Assembly: GCA_020975725.1 (NCBI GenBank)
Contig: QXJR01000020.1
Location: 1-64,000 of the forward strand
Direction: 5' to 3'
Length of the DNA stretch: 64,000 nucleotides
Source of the DNA: Picocystis sp. L7
Taxonomy: Eukaryota > Chlorophyta > Picocystophyceae > Picocystales > Picocystaceae
Shown piece by piece: positions 1-12,115 of this stretch (position 1 is its first letter; every line of letters begins with the position of its first letter). The notes below the pieces were generated by a model. The model saw only the letters and a list, made by a program, of their open reading frames with translations, did not search any database and was not told where the DNA came from. A program made the translations under genes and the position numbers.

Positions 1-808
1 CCATCTTGGTCGTATTTCACCTTGAAGACCCACTTGCAAGGCAGAGTCCTTCATCTCAGGTGTTCGGTCCACCCACATCAAAAACATCCTGCTCGCTCAA
101 CTGGATACTTCTTCCTGCAAGGCTAGTTTCCAATCATCGTGCTGGGGCTACCTAAAGCCTCATCCAAGGTCAAAGGTTCTGTCAAGCAGGCATTTGCAGT
201 CCAATATGGCGGTGGTGGACGACGTTCACGAAGTGGGTAGCGCCTTTCTTCAGCAGCGGTATTGCTGATATTTTCTAAATCTTCCATTCCCTCGGTTGTT
301 TCGTGCTCTGGTAATTCCACATTTTCAATTGTACTGTTCTGCCTCTCCCCCAACGAAACAGTTTCCAATGTTTCGGACGCGGTAGGCATAGGCGTTATGT
401 CTTCCTAAGTGTCATCTGGCGATGTTGTAGGTTTCTCTGCCACACCAAGAAAAGTGACGTTTCTGGACAGTACCAATTTTTCACCAAACCAAATACGGTA
501 CGTGTCTTTTGTTCCAGGCTCGAATCCAACGAAATGACCAAGCTTACTTTTTGCATCCAACTTTCCAGTGGTCTCAGTTGGATTCTTCAGCACATAACAC
601 GTTTCACAAATATGTGCATATTGGAAACATCCGGTTTGTGACCAAAAACTGCTTCGTAGGGTGTACGGCCATGAGGTTTGCAAGGCACACGGTTTCTGAC
701 AAGAGCACAATATTCCACGGCAAAGTTCCAAAAACGTTTGTCCAGACCACCATCCAAGAGCACTGCGCGCACTTTTTCCAGAATTGTCCTGTTATTCGTT
801 CTGCGTTT
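1..808 (-). mobile_element. Ty1/copia pol fragment, inverted
   Basis: Read on the minus strand, this stretch matches the integrase C-terminal part and the start of reverse transcriptase of the copia copies at 1101-7443, for example the WNFAVEYCALVRNR and NPTETTGKLDAKSK regions. It shares small variants (LENISN, PPPPYW) with the copy at 5253-7443 rather than the one at 1101-4956, so it derives from that subgroup. It is a broken fossil fragment, runs off the left window edge, and abuts an LTR at 809 in the opposite orientation. Confidence 0.9.
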
Positions 809-1100
809 TGTTGAGGCTGCTCAAGCCCTGGTCCCTGAGGTCGAATCCCTTAGGGACCACGACCGAGTTTCGGTCGAGTACCTTCGAGGAGTATGGGGCC
901 CCTGTGGGTCCTCGAAGGCGATGCCCATTCCTGCAGTGTTCGATACCGACGAGGACCGATCCCGGTTTACTGCGAGGTCCTCTGCGGTCGATGAAGCCGC
1001 CATTGAGTGGGGATACTCACCACTCGTTCTTGCATGTAATACACAACTACGAAGGTGGCAGACCCACGAACGTATCCAAAGTCACACCCTGCTTCTTACA
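809..1100 (+). repeat. copia LTR, copy 1
   Basis: A 292-bp direct repeat starting TGTTGAGGCTGC and ending GCTTCTTACA (TG...CA ends). It recurs at 4957-5252 and 7444-7738 with only a few small differences, so the copies are young. It holds stacked inverted repeats such as CGACCGA/TCGGTCG and CCTTCGAGGA/TCCTCGAAGG. A tRNA-type primer-binding site follows at once, so this is the 5' LTR of the internal region at 1101. Confidence 0.9.
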
Positions 1101-1114
1101 TGGTATCGGAGCCC
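1101..1114 (+). other. copia primer-binding site (initiator tRNA-Met type)
   Basis: The sequence directly after the 5' LTR, TGGTATCGGAGC, differs at one base from TGGTATCAGAGC, the usual primer-binding site of copia elements primed by initiator tRNA-Met. Its position and similarity support the call. Confidence 0.75.
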
Positions 1115-4100
1115 GTTTGAAGCAGAAGAAAACAGAAAACAAACTGAAAAACTAAACAGAAAGAAAACGCAAAAAAAACAAAAAAGAGAACAGAGAAAAA
1201 CAAAAACAAATGGAAGGAGTGACTTCGAGAAACTGAACTCCGAAAACTTCCCGATATGGAAACATCGGATGAAAGCTTTGCTGGTCACCAAGGGAGTTGG
1301 AGAAGCCATCTTAAACAAAGACAGTGAACACTCTGAAAAGGCATTGGCCCTCATGTGCTTGTTGTGAGCATGAGTATGTGGATTTGGTGGGCGAACTCTG
1401 AATCTGCGCATCATGCGTGGACGATGCTCGAGGACATGCATGCGGGACAAACCGCCGCACGCCGTCTCACCCTGCGCAAGGAGTTAACAGGACTTACCAA
1501 GAAACCGGAGGAAAGCATGATGAGCTTCATCATGCGTGGAAAGCAGATCTGCACCAACCTGCGCGCGATCGATGGGTCGGTGACCGACATCCATCTGATC
1601 GATGCGATCCTATCAGGCCTGCCGGAGGAATATGCCAACAAGGTAGAGATGCTGACTACCTTGGGAGAGACAGACATGCTCAAAATCCAGAATCAGCTTC
1701 TCCAGGCAGAAAGTGCCATCACCGTGCGAGAGACATCTAGAGGCCAGGTTGCTTTCGCTACGCAGAACCGACGCCCGAAGTTTACCTGCAGCTATTGTGG
1801 CAGAAGTGGACATGGCCGCGAAAAATGCTGGTACCTGAACGGATTGCCTCCACATCTGCAGAAACAACCCAGAAACGATAGGGAGACGGATGAAAAGGTT
1901 GCACTGGTCTCTTACGCTTTGGAATGTGGAAATGCAAACTGTTTGGAAAAATATCTGGATCGTGGACAGCGGCGCCACCGCTCATGTTTGCGCTCAACAA
2001 GAGATGTTTACATCCCTGACACAAGAAGCATCGCCGCAGTCCATCTTGGTTGGAAATGGAGAAGTAGTGCACGCCAAGCAATCTGGCACCGTTGCTCTTG
2101 CTGAAAACGTGGAATTGCAGAAGGTGCTGTTTTGCCCGGAACTACGGGTGAACTTAATCTCGGTTCCAAAACTGATGGAAACGTGGATGCAACGTGTACT
2201 TTGAAAATGGGGGAATGTGCGATTTGGAAAGGAAAGCAGAAAGTCCTCAGTGCGGTGCAGAAAAATGGTCTTTACGTGACCTGTGGAAAAATGGAAACGT
2301 TTTCTCAGCCATGGAGTGGCACAGAAAATTGGCTCATTTTGGCCAGATGGAAAAGCTGCACGACACCGTGGTAGGTGTACCAGACAATCTAAAGTGGAAC
2401 AAAATCAGTTGTGAAACGTGCATCCAAGCCAAACAGCCAGATCTGCTATTCCCAAAGGAAATGAAGAAAATCAAGCAAATGTCGGAGAATTGTTGCATAT
2501 GGATTTGATGGGACCCATCACGCCTGCTGGAAAGAACGGAGAAAAATACATTGTCAGCATTCTGGACGAGAAGAGCAAACTGGGGTTGCAAAACCTATTT
2601 GCAACAAATCACAAGCAGCAGCTGTCATCAAAACGGTGATTCGGATGATGGAGAAGCAAACTGGAAATGCTGTGAAGTTTGTGCGTTCGGATCGTGGAAC
2701 CGAATTTCTCAATGCAGAGTTACAAAACTTTCTGCAAGAAAACGGCATCCAGCAACAGACGAGTGCACCATACACTCCACAACAAAATGGAAACGCAGAA
2801 AGATATAACAGGACAATTCTGGAAAAAGTGCGCGCAGTGCTCTTGGATGGTGGTCTGGACAAACGTTTTTGGAACTTTGCCGTGAATATTGTGCTCTTGT
2901 CAGAAACCGTGTGCCTTGCAAACCTCATGGCCGTACACCCTACGAAGCAGTTTTTGGTCACAAACCGGATGTTTCCAATATGCACATATTTGGTGAAACG
3001 TGTTTTGTGCTTAAGAATCCAACTGAGACAACTGGAAAAATGGATGCAAAAAGTAAGCCAGGCCATTTCGTTGGATTCGAGCCTGGAACAAAAGACACGC
3101 ACCGTATTTGGTGTGGTGAAAAATTGGTACTGTCCAGAAACGTCACTTTTCTTGGTGTGGCAGAGAAACCTACAGCATCGCCAGATGACACTCAGGAAGA
3201 CATAATGCCTATGCCTACCGCGTCCGAAACATTGGAACCTGTTTCGTTGGGGGAGAGGCAGAACAGTACAATTGAAAATGTGGAATTACCAGAACACGAA
3301 ACAACCGAGGGAATGGAAGATGCAGAAAATATCAGCAATACGGCTGCTGAAGAAAGACGCTACCCCACTTCGTGAACGTCGTCCACCACAGCCATATTGG
3401 ACTGCAAATGTTTGCTTAACCGATCCTTTGACTTTGGATGAGGCTTTAGGTAGCCCCCAGCACGATGATTGGAAACTGGCATTGCAGGAAGAAGTATCCA
3501 GTTTGAGCGAGCAGGATGTTTTTGATGTGGTGGACCGAACGCCTCAGATGAAGACTCTGCCTTGCAAGTGGGTCTTCAAGGTCAAATACGACCAAGATGG
3601 GAACATCCAACGTTTCAAGGCTCGCCTGGTTGCCAAAGGATTCAAACAGGTTGCAGGCATTGATTTTGGTGAAACGTTTGCACCGGTGGCAAAACAAAGC
3701 ACTTTACGTTTATTGTGGACCTTGGCTGCTAAACGAGACTGGGAAGTGGAGAACATTGACATCAAAACGGCTTTCCTCAACGGTGATCTGGACGAAGAAA
3801 TCTACATGGATATGCCACCTGGTTTTCAGGTAGATGGCAAAGTTTGGAAATTGAAAAAGACCCTGTATGGTCTTAAACAAGCCCCACGTGCCTGGCACAT
3901 CAAACTCACGGATGTTTTGGAAAAGCTTGGATTCAGATGCTCCACTGCAGATCCGGGCTTATACGGGGTGAAGACATGTTGCTGATGGTCTACGTGGATG
4001 ACCTGTTGCTTTGTGGAAATGGCAGATCAAAAGTGGAAAATGTCAAGCAATCCTTGCTGACCACCTTTGAAGGCAGAGACCTTGGGCCCACGGATCACTT

Positions 4101-4956
4101 TCTGGGAATCAAAATGGAACGTGACCGAACTGGAAAAACGGTCTTTCTCAGTCAAGAGACCTACGTGAACAACGTACTGGAAAGGTTCAGAATGGCAGAT
4201 TGTTACAGTGTTTCTACGCCATTGGAACCTGGAACAAAATGGACCTCAGATGCAACAGCGACAGAATCCAACTTTCCATACCAGGAATTGGTTGGGTGTC
4301 TCATGTACCTTGCAGTGTCCACAAGACCAGACATAGCTTATGTGACCAATCGTCTGGCCCGCTATGTCTCTGCACCAACTAGCAATCACGTGGCCGTGGC
4401 CAAGAGGGTCCTGAAATACCTGAATGGCACAAAGGCAGTTGGTATCTTGCTGGGTGACAGCTCCCCAAGTTTGCTGGAAGGCTATTGTGATGCCAATTAC
4501 GGAGGATGTGAAGAAACCAGACGTAGCACAACTGGCTACGTGTTCACTTTGCACGGCAGTTTGGTTTCCTGGCAGACAAAATTGCAGAAAACAGTTGCCG
4601 TGTCCACGACGGAGGCCGAGTATATGGCTGCTGCTTCTGCAGCAAAAGAAGCGTTGTACCTGAGAAAGGTGTTGAATGATATTGGATTTGGGGCCCAATG
4701 CATCACCATTCATTGTGACAATCAAGGTGCTGTGAACTTGACGAAGAACGCTCTGACGGTGTCCCGTACGAAACACGTCGACATCGCACATCATTTTGTG
4801 CGGAACCGCGTGAGTCGGGGAGAGCTGAAATTCCAGTACATCAGCACAAATGATCAGCTGGCCGATTTCCTGACCAAGGCCCTGGGGCCCACCAAGTTGC
4901 AAGCTGCATTGAAGACATTGGGCTTGTTGGAATACCAGGCCATGAGCAGGGGAGAG
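1101..4956 (+). mobile_element. Ty1/copia internal region (gag-pol), copy A
   Basis: Domains appear in copia order: gag with a CCHC knuckle (CSYCGRSGHGREKC), a retropepsin motif (DSGATAHV), the GAG-pre-integrase region (HRKLAHFG), integrase core, then reverse transcriptase (YVDDLLL) and RNase H (STTEAEYMAA). Integrase before reverse transcriptase defines Ty1/copia. The reading frame is broken, on the order of ten times, so this copy is a fossil. It lies between near-identical LTRs at 809 and 4957, which points to recent insertion. Confidence 0.92.
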
Positions 4957-5252
4957 TGTTGAGGCTGCTCAAGCCCTGGTCCCTGGGAGGGTCGAATCCC
5001 TTAGGGACCACGACCGAGTTTCGGTCGAGTACCTTCGAGGAGTATGGGGCCCCCTGTGGGTCCTCGAAGGGCGATGCCCATTCCTGCAGTGTTCGATACC
5101 GACGAGGAGGGATCCCGGTTACTGAGAGGTCCTCTGCGGTCGATGAAGCCGCCATTGAGTGGGGATACTCACCACTCATTCTTGCATGTAATACACAACT
5201 ACGAAGGTGGCAACCCACGAACGTATCCAAAGTCAACACCCTGCTTCTTACA
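4957..5252 (+). repeat. copia LTR, copy 2 (shared between A and B)
   Basis: A 296-bp LTR with the same TG...CA ends as the copies at 809 and 7444. It is the 3' LTR of internal region A and also the LTR to the left of internal region B. The RNase H coding end runs into the first bases of the LTR, as it also does at 7444. Confidence 0.9.
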
Positions 5253-7443
5253 ACCATACACTCCACAACAAAATGGAAACGCAGAACGATATAACAGGAC
5301 AATTCTGGAAAAAGTGCGCGCAGTGCTCTTTGATGGTGGTCTGGACAAACGTTTTTGGAACTTTGCCGTGGAATATTGTGCTCTTGTCAGAAACCGTGTG
5401 CCTTGCAAACCTCATGGCCGTACACCCTACGAAGCAGTTTTTGGTCACAAACCGGATGTTTCCAATATGCACATATTTGGTGAGACGTGTTATGTGCTGA
5501 AGAATCCAACTGAGACCACTGGAAAAATGGATGCAAAAAGTAAGCCTGGTCATTTCGTTGGATTCGAGCCTGGAACAAAAGACACGTACCGTATTTGGTG
5601 TGGTGAAAAATTGGTACTGTCCAGAAACGTCACTTTTCTTGGTGTGGCAGAGAAACCTACAACATCGCCAGATGACACTCAGGAAGACATAACGCCTATG
5701 CCTACCGCGTCCGAAACATTGGAAACTGTTTCGTTGGGGGAGAGGCAGAACAGTACAATTGAAAATGTGGAATTACCAGAGCACGAAACAACCGAGGGAA
5801 TGGAAGATTTAGAAAATATCAGCAATACCGCTGCTGAAGAAAGGCGCTACCCACTTCGTGAACGTCGTCCACCACCGCCATATTGGACTGCAAATGCCTG
5901 CTTGACAGAACCTTTGACCTTGGATGAGGCTTTAGGTAGCCCCCAGCACGATGATTGGAAACTGGCCTTGCAGGAAGAAGTATCCAGTTTGAGCGAGCAG
6001 GATGTTTTTGATGTGGTGGACCGAACACCTGAGATGAAGACTCTGCCTTGCAAGTGGGTCTTCAAGGTGAAATACGACCAAGATGGGAACATCCAACGCT
6101 TCAAGGCTCGCCTGGTTGCCAAAGGATTCAAACAGGTGGCTGGAATTGATTTTGGTGAAACGTTTGCACCGGTGGCAAAACAGAGCACTTTACGTTTGTT
6201 GTGGACCTTGGCTGCTAAACGAGACTGGGAAGTCGAGAACATTGACATCAAAACGGCTTTCCTCAACGGTGATCTCGACGAAGAAATCTACATGGATATG
6301 CCCCCTGGTTTTCAGGTGGATGGCAAAGTTTGGAAATTGAAAAAGACCCTGTATGGTCTTAAACAAGCCCCACGTGCCTGGCACATCAAACTCACGGATG
6401 TTTTGGAAAAGCTTGGATTCAGATGCTCCACTGCAGATCCGGGCTTATACGTGGGTGAAGACGTGTTGCTGATGGTCTACGTCGATGACCTGTTGCTATG
6501 TGGAAAGGGCAGATCAAAAGTGGAAAATGTCAAGCAATCCTTGCTGACCACCTTTGAAGGCAGAGACCTCGGGCCCACGGATCACTTTCTAGGAATTAAA
6601 ATGGAACGTGATCGAACTGGAAAAACGGTTTTCCTCAGTCAAGAGACCTACGTGAACAACGTGCTGGAAAGGTTCAGAATGGCAGATTGCTACAGTGTCT
6701 CTACGCCATTGGAACCTGGAACAAAATGGACCTCAGATGCATCAGCGACAGAATCCAACTTCCCATACCAGGAATTGGTTGGGTGCCTGATGTACTTGGC
6801 AGTGTCCACAAGACCAGACATAGCTTATGTGACCAATCGTCTGGCCCGCTATGTCTCTGCACCAACCACCAATCACGTGGCCGAGGCCAAGAGGGTCCTG
6901 AAATACCTGAATGGCACAAAGGCAGTTGGTATCTTGCTGGGTGACAGCTCCCCAAGTTTGCTGGAAGGCTATTGTGATGCCAATTACGGAGGATGTGAAG
7001 AAACCAGACGTAGCACAACTGGCTACGTGTTCACTTTGCACGGCAGTTTGGTTTCCTGGCAGACGAAATTGCAGAAAACAGTTGCCGTGTCCACGACGGA
7101 GGCCGAGTATATGGCTGCTGCTTCTGCAGCAAAAGAAGCGTTGTACCTGAGAAAGGTGTTGAATGATATTGGATTTGGGGCCCAATGTATCACCATTCAT
7201 TGTGACAATCAAGGTGCTGTGAACTTGACGAAGAACACTCTGACCGTGTCTCGTACGAAACACGTCGACATCGCACACCATTTTGTGCGGAACCGCGTGA
7301 GTCGGGGAGAGCTGAAATTCCAGTACATCAGCACAAATGACCAGCTGGCAGATTTCCTGACCAAGGCCCTGGGGCCCACCAAGTTGCAAGCTGCATTGAA
7401 GACATTGGGCTTGTTGGAATACCAGGCCATGAGCAGGGGAGAG
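5253..7443 (+). mobile_element. Ty1/copia internal region, 5'-shortened copy B
   Basis: This region starts inside the integrase core and continues through reverse transcriptase (YVDDLLL) and RNase H to the LTR at 7444. Gag, protease and the first half of integrase are absent, so the copy is incomplete although its retained pol part reads open. It is very close to copy A and still closer to the inverted fragment at 1-808. There is no primer-binding site after the LTR at 4957-5252, so this is not a simple second element sharing an LTR. Confidence 0.9.
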
Positions 7444-7738
7444 TGTTGAGGCTGCTCAAGCCCTGGTCCCTGGGAGGTCGAATCCCTTAGGGACCACGAC
7501 CGAGTTTCGGTCGAGTACCTTCGAGGAGTATGGGGCCCCTGTGGGTCCTCGAAGGGCGATGCCCATTCCTGCAGTGTTCGATACCGACGAGGACCGATCC
7601 CGGTTTACTGCGAGGTCCTCTGCGGTCGATGAAGCCGCCATTGAGTGGGGATACTCACCACTCGTTCTTGCATGTAATACACAACTACGAAGGTGGCAAC
7701 CCACGAACGTATCCAAAGTCAACGCCCTGCTTCTTACA
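7444..7738 (+). repeat. copia LTR, copy 3
   Basis: A 295-bp LTR with TGTTGAGGCTGC start and TTCTTACA end. It is the 3' LTR of the shortened copy B and marks the right border of the copia cluster. Confidence 0.9.
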
Positions 7739-10700
7739 CTTGGTGCTACCAATAGTACGTGGGGGTTCGCTTTTCTCGAACTTATCTCTGATTAATGAAG
7801 TTAAAGTTCAGCCCTACGTGTACACATCGCAATGACAATGTTGCAAATTAGTGTTTACATGCTTCTTGCATTTTGATCTCCCGCCACGAACGCAGTTGCA
7901 TGAAGAAATGGAGCGTCCGCTTTTTTTTGGATTGGGCGTTCTCCTTTATTACCAAACGTACGGATGTACAAAGTGTGTGCGAATGGTTGAAAAGGACAAC
8001 TTTTAAGACAACAACATTATGTCTTGCTCATAAAGTTCACGAGTGGAGGGCAACTGCTCGAATTGTAAGACATGTACGTGATCTGCAAGTATATGCGCCT
8101 TGGAACTCGTACTTCAATCATAAAAATGGAATCCCGTTGGTGAAGGATGCCGGTTATGCATTGACATAATCGTTGGGTTTTTTTGCAAGGGCATGCATAT
8201 TCTCGCTTTGTAAGGGAACAACATGGTGCAAGCAATGCACGAGTTCCGAGTGCCTTTGTTGCATGAATATGCATTTGCGATCGATTACTAGGGAGTCTGG
8301 AGGAGATTGGCTATGCTAAAGGCACTCAAGTTTCTAGGATATTTTGTTTAGAGGCGCGAGATTCGCAAGTTTCATGCCTCTAACGCAAAGCCAACAAATT
8401 ATGGTGTAAATATGGCCCCTCAATAAATCGGTGATAGAAAAGGGTTCTAGCTTGCTCGAGGAACTCTCTAATTGTTGAAAGGGCAAAGCTTTTCGGGGTA
8501 CAGTTGGAAAGTTCATTAAGTACCCGCGTTTCTCCAACGTCGATGTCCATGAGCAAATGCTTAAGGAATATGTTCTAAACATTTGAGAGGATCTATTTTC
8601 ATTGTTTGCTTCGAAGAAGCATGGACTTGAAGCTCTGATCTTTGATTTTAGATTTCCTTTCCAAGTTGTCCAATTTCTACTTCTGAAAAGTCTCTATGTT
8701 GGAGCGAGGGTGCCACCAATTACACACTAACCTTGTGCTTCTAAAGTGCTCGATAACTGTTGAAGGTGTCATATGCGATCCTACAAAGTAAAAAAAACAA
8801 GTCCTTGGGAATGCTTGAAGGAAACGCAACAAAACACCAAATACTTCATAAAGTCTACATATTTGCCATGCAAGCGCATCAACTAACTTGGATTGGGCAT
8901 CGCTTGTCTCTTTGTGGACCATCATGTGAAATAAAAAACAATCATCAAGGCTACGTGATTGACGAGGACACACTAGTATTACTTTGGCAACTGATTGCGC
9001 TATGTTGCGTTGATGTATGCATGATGAAAAATGGGCGTATTGTTCGGGAACAGTTCCGTTGGTGGTCTGTGGAAAAGCGTGACCATCACATTGGGCACAA
9101 TTCACGAGGTGTTTGCACAAAACACGACTACGAACTTCTTGGAAGGTGCTTGACGTACAAAGAGGGTGCGTCTCTCGCTCTCCATACCTCCAATCCGTCA
9201 TGAAGGGATTGTGGCCAAGGATCCCAAAATCAGGCACTCTTGCCGTGCCCCGTGTTCGTAGAGAACATTGGAACGACAACTTCTTGTCTTGTATGGACCA
9301 CTTGTAGGAAGTAAGGACTCCCTTGTGGGTCCCTCACTTCCCACGGTTGGGGCCTTGTCTCATTCGAACGCGTCCTACAAGGAATCAAGTTCGTGTATTC
9401 CTCGGCAAGGGAGAACCTTTGCGGGTTCCCCATATGAAAAATGTCCCTTCGCTTGTAAACTTGGTATCCCACATGTGAACACTCACGTGCTCGCGTGCGT
9501 CCCGGTTCTACTTCTTCTCGCTTGTTTGCTTCTCTTCACCGCGTACAACCTTGCATTGCTTACTTAGGAGAAAACTAGGCCAGACACGTCTTTAGTGCAG
9601 ACATAGCAAATCGATCCTACCGGGAGATTTCTGAATACGTTGAAGCCGATGCCAACGGCGGAAGGGCATTTCAATGTACAATTAGTGCGAGCCACGGTGG
9701 AGTAAGACCAAAGAATCCTTTCGCGTGAAGATGGAAGATCCCCTCTCTTTGTTGAAGAAGCGAGCTTGTTGATGGTCCCTATTACGAATAGCCTTGTTTT
9801 TTCGCGTTATTGTAGTAGACAACGAATCCAAATTCCTCGGTCCCATCCAAACAGATAACGAGGGTGTGGTACTGCGACCTTAATGGTATCGCAATATTGG
9901 TTCTTGTGCCGCACTTTTTGAGTATTTTGTAGTATGAAAACAAGATCATCACAACTGTACATTGCCGTGGTCTAGGCCGATGCACCTCATCCACTCCGGG
10001 CAATGTGGGGAGCAACCGGAGTCTCCTGGCATGACGGACATGTTGGTTGTCGAACTAAACTCTTCGTTGGTTTCACCCCGACATGTCTTTAATCATGCCT
10101 TTGTGGAGTGGGCAATCAACGTGGTTCTTGGAGTGAAATGAATGGACGGGGAAATACCATGGGTTTGCAATGTATCCGTACAAGTGTTGCTTTTTGCCCC
10201 GATTCTCATCTTGTTCATTATTGTTCCTTACAATTTCTCCGCATCAATGAGCACCGCAAAGATGCAGACAAACACTGTATGGTGTTGTTGCCCAACGATG
10301 TCAAATTCCCGAGAAGGCACGGTCGATTGTGGCCGCCAAAGGTAAATTATGCACTAGACAAGCTCGTGTTACCGTTCCGTAGAAAAGAATCTCTTTCAGC
10401 TGCTGCCTCCTGGGTCCTCACTGTCCACATTATGAGGATGGCGCGACACTTGTCTCGATAGGGTCTAGGCCGTTGGTACCACGACCATCTCGATGTGGGG
10501 ATGATCCAATAGTCTAAATGGGATGAACTACATCACTGACAGCAGTCGCCGAGTTAGTGAGCACCTTCATTGTGAAAAAGCGAAGGAACGGAATCAACAA
10601 CACAACAGGCAACGTGGCGGGTCATCCTTGCTCGAGGACGATTCGTTTGACGCGACGACAGTCGGGAAGCCTTCTACGGCTTTACAGCTCTACGTAGGGA

Positions 10701-10776
10701 TGTTTACAACTACCACCTACAGAAACAAATGCAACGGACCGGTTCCTCGACGTATGGAGAGGACAAATACAGGTGA
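7739..10776. other. no recognised gene (3 kb)
   Basis: The open frames on either strand are short and match no family I recognise. The stretch is more AT-rich than the host genes. The only structure I see is the hairpin-rich segment at 9283-9475, listed separately. It may be degraded repeat DNA. Confidence 0.5.
9283..9475. repeat. hairpin-rich, possibly LTR-derived segment
   Basis: Contains strong inverted repeats, including GGAAGTAAGGACTCC paired with a near complement ending CACTTCC, and GGGAGAACC with GGGTTCCCC. This stacked hairpin style resembles the copia LTRs at 809, 4957 and 7444, but I see no clear sequence match or target duplication. A solo LTR of another family is only a guess. 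Confidence 0.2.
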
Positions 10777-11709
10777 TCACTTCTTTTCCAAGTAATCTTG
10801 GCCCAGCCTCCAGAGAACGCTGAACAACAAGCCCTGCACTCCATTGGAGATGATCTTCGTTCCAAGACCTCGGAAGAGAAGCCCTTGAATTCCGTCCTTT
10901 GCAACTACCGACTGAAATGCCTGCGGATAGGTGATCGAAGTCACAGCCGTCTGCTTGGTTGTTTTAAGCACCCGGATAGAGTTAGAGCATGTGTCCGACA
11001 CCGCACTGGACGAGAATCCCATCACTGCACTGCGCAGTAGGTATTGGGGCAGCTCCGTTTGGCGATCATACTTGGGAAGCATCTCATTCAGGAAGTTGTA
11101 GGTGAAGAACCAGGGGTAATGTCCTACAAACGTGGCAGCAGAGGCACCGAGCGCACCGTGCCAAAGCACAAACGGGCCACCTTGACGCATTTTCTGCAGC
11201 AACTTGCCAAACCCGCCCTTTCCTTCAACCTGCATGATGGTCTTGCAAGCATCGATGGGCATCAACAAGATGCGGAACCCAGCGGCCGCTGCAGAGGCGC
11301 ACGCTGTCTTGGCAGCTGTAGGCAATGCTTTCGTTTGATCCATGCCATCGAGGAAAGCAATCACACCTGCATTTGCAGCCGTGTCGCCGAATCGTGAAAG
11401 TGGACCCTGCAGTAGCGCAGGGAAGACACCTCTGTAGAACCGAGGGATCCCGCCCTCCGCATACAGATGCTTCAAGGCTTGGGTCGTGGACATGCCGTAG
11501 CGATACTGAAAATTGACGGTGGTCCTCATCCACATGAGCGCGCCGACGTTGATGGCCATGGCTCCGGCACCGGCCAGGCCCCCACCCATCGCCCGGCTCG
11601 CTGCCTTGGACAGCACGTCCCTCAGTGCCGGTGGGGGTGCCGTTGCCTCGTCCGGGGAGAAGGCTGCCCACGGTTGAAGGGACGCCCTGACGTACTTCAG
11701 GTCTGCCAT
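10777..11709 (-). CDS. mitochondrial carrier (SLC25-like) family protein
   Basis: A 310-residue intronless frame, the usual size for the mitochondrial carrier family of six-helix inner-membrane exchangers. The three-repeat plan is visible. The first repeat has an aromatic-basic FYRG motif (about residues 92-95), the second carries a clear signature PIDACK (P-x-D-x-x-K) followed by a Gly-rich turn and LWHGALG, and the third is degenerate at the signature (SNSIRVLK) but keeps LFRGLGTK. The signature is poorly kept in repeats one and three, so this is a divergent member and I cannot assign a substrate. The ATG at 11709 is the first in frame. Transcription is away from a possible small gene starting at 11777, so 11710-11776 may be a shared promoter. 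Family call firm, transport role unknown. Confidence 0.85.
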   Translation of the reverse strand: MADLKYVRASLQPWAAFSPDEATAPPPALRDVLSKAASRAMGGGLAGAGAMAINVGALMWMRTTVNFQYRYGMSTTQALKHLYAEGGIPRFYRGVFPALLQGPLSRFGDTAANAGVIAFLDGMDQTKALPTAAKTACASAAAAGFRILLMPIDACKTIMQVEGKGGFGKLLQKMRQGGPFVLWHGALGASAATFVGHYPWFFTYNFLNEMLPKYDRQTELPQYLLRSAVMGFSSSAVSDTCSNSIRVLKTTKQTAVTSITYPQAFQSVVAKDGIQGLLFRGLGTKIISNGVQGLLFSVLWRLGQDYLEKK

Positions 11710-11776
11710 CGCAAAGACTCACCTTTTCAGGAAAAAGCTAGTAGGACCTGATGGACGCGAAGAAGGCCTGACGAAA

Positions 11777-12115
11777 ATGGCGGGTCAGTCATCGAGCAAC
11801 GGATTCGCTGACATGCTCCTCATGGAAGGGTCCGCGGTAGGATCGTCCGTTTCGGAGCTCGGTCCCGCGCTCGCACGCCACGCGAAACCTTGTGCCGGAC
11901 ATGGAATCTCGATCTTCTTTGGCCTGCATGGCAATCGACGCAGCAAGGTGAAGATGGAACGGCGTGCCATAAGTAGAGACTGGCTGCCGTCAAGCTGCCA
12001 CGCTGCGCTGCATGCGAAGAACGCAGAGCAGTCTCTCCGAGCCGGATTTGCAGGCTGGACCAGGACCGTTCCTTGGAGGAGGATGTTCGCGAGGGAACGC
12101 ACGGGTGACTCTTGA
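11777..12115 (+). CDS. candidate small ORF, unknown (112 aa)
   Basis: An ATG in fair context (AAAATGG) opens 67 bp upstream of the divergent carrier start. The first 57 residues have ordinary composition (MAGQSSSNGFADMLLMEGS...), then a possible splice donor CAAG|GTGAAG appears near 11948 and the later residues look random. It could be a first exon whose partners lie in the GC-rich stretch beyond. I recognise no family. Confidence 0.22.
   Translation: MAGQSSSNGFADMLLMEGSAVGSSVSELGPALARHAKPCAGHGISIFFGLHGNRRSKVKMERRAISRDWLPSSCHAALHAKNAEQSLRAGFAGWTRTVPWRRMFARERTGDS

Noticed and set aside
8677-9279. 200-residue minus-strand frame
   Set aside because: No recognisable domain, no ATG context of note, and it overlaps comparable plus-strand frames in otherwise gene-free sequence.
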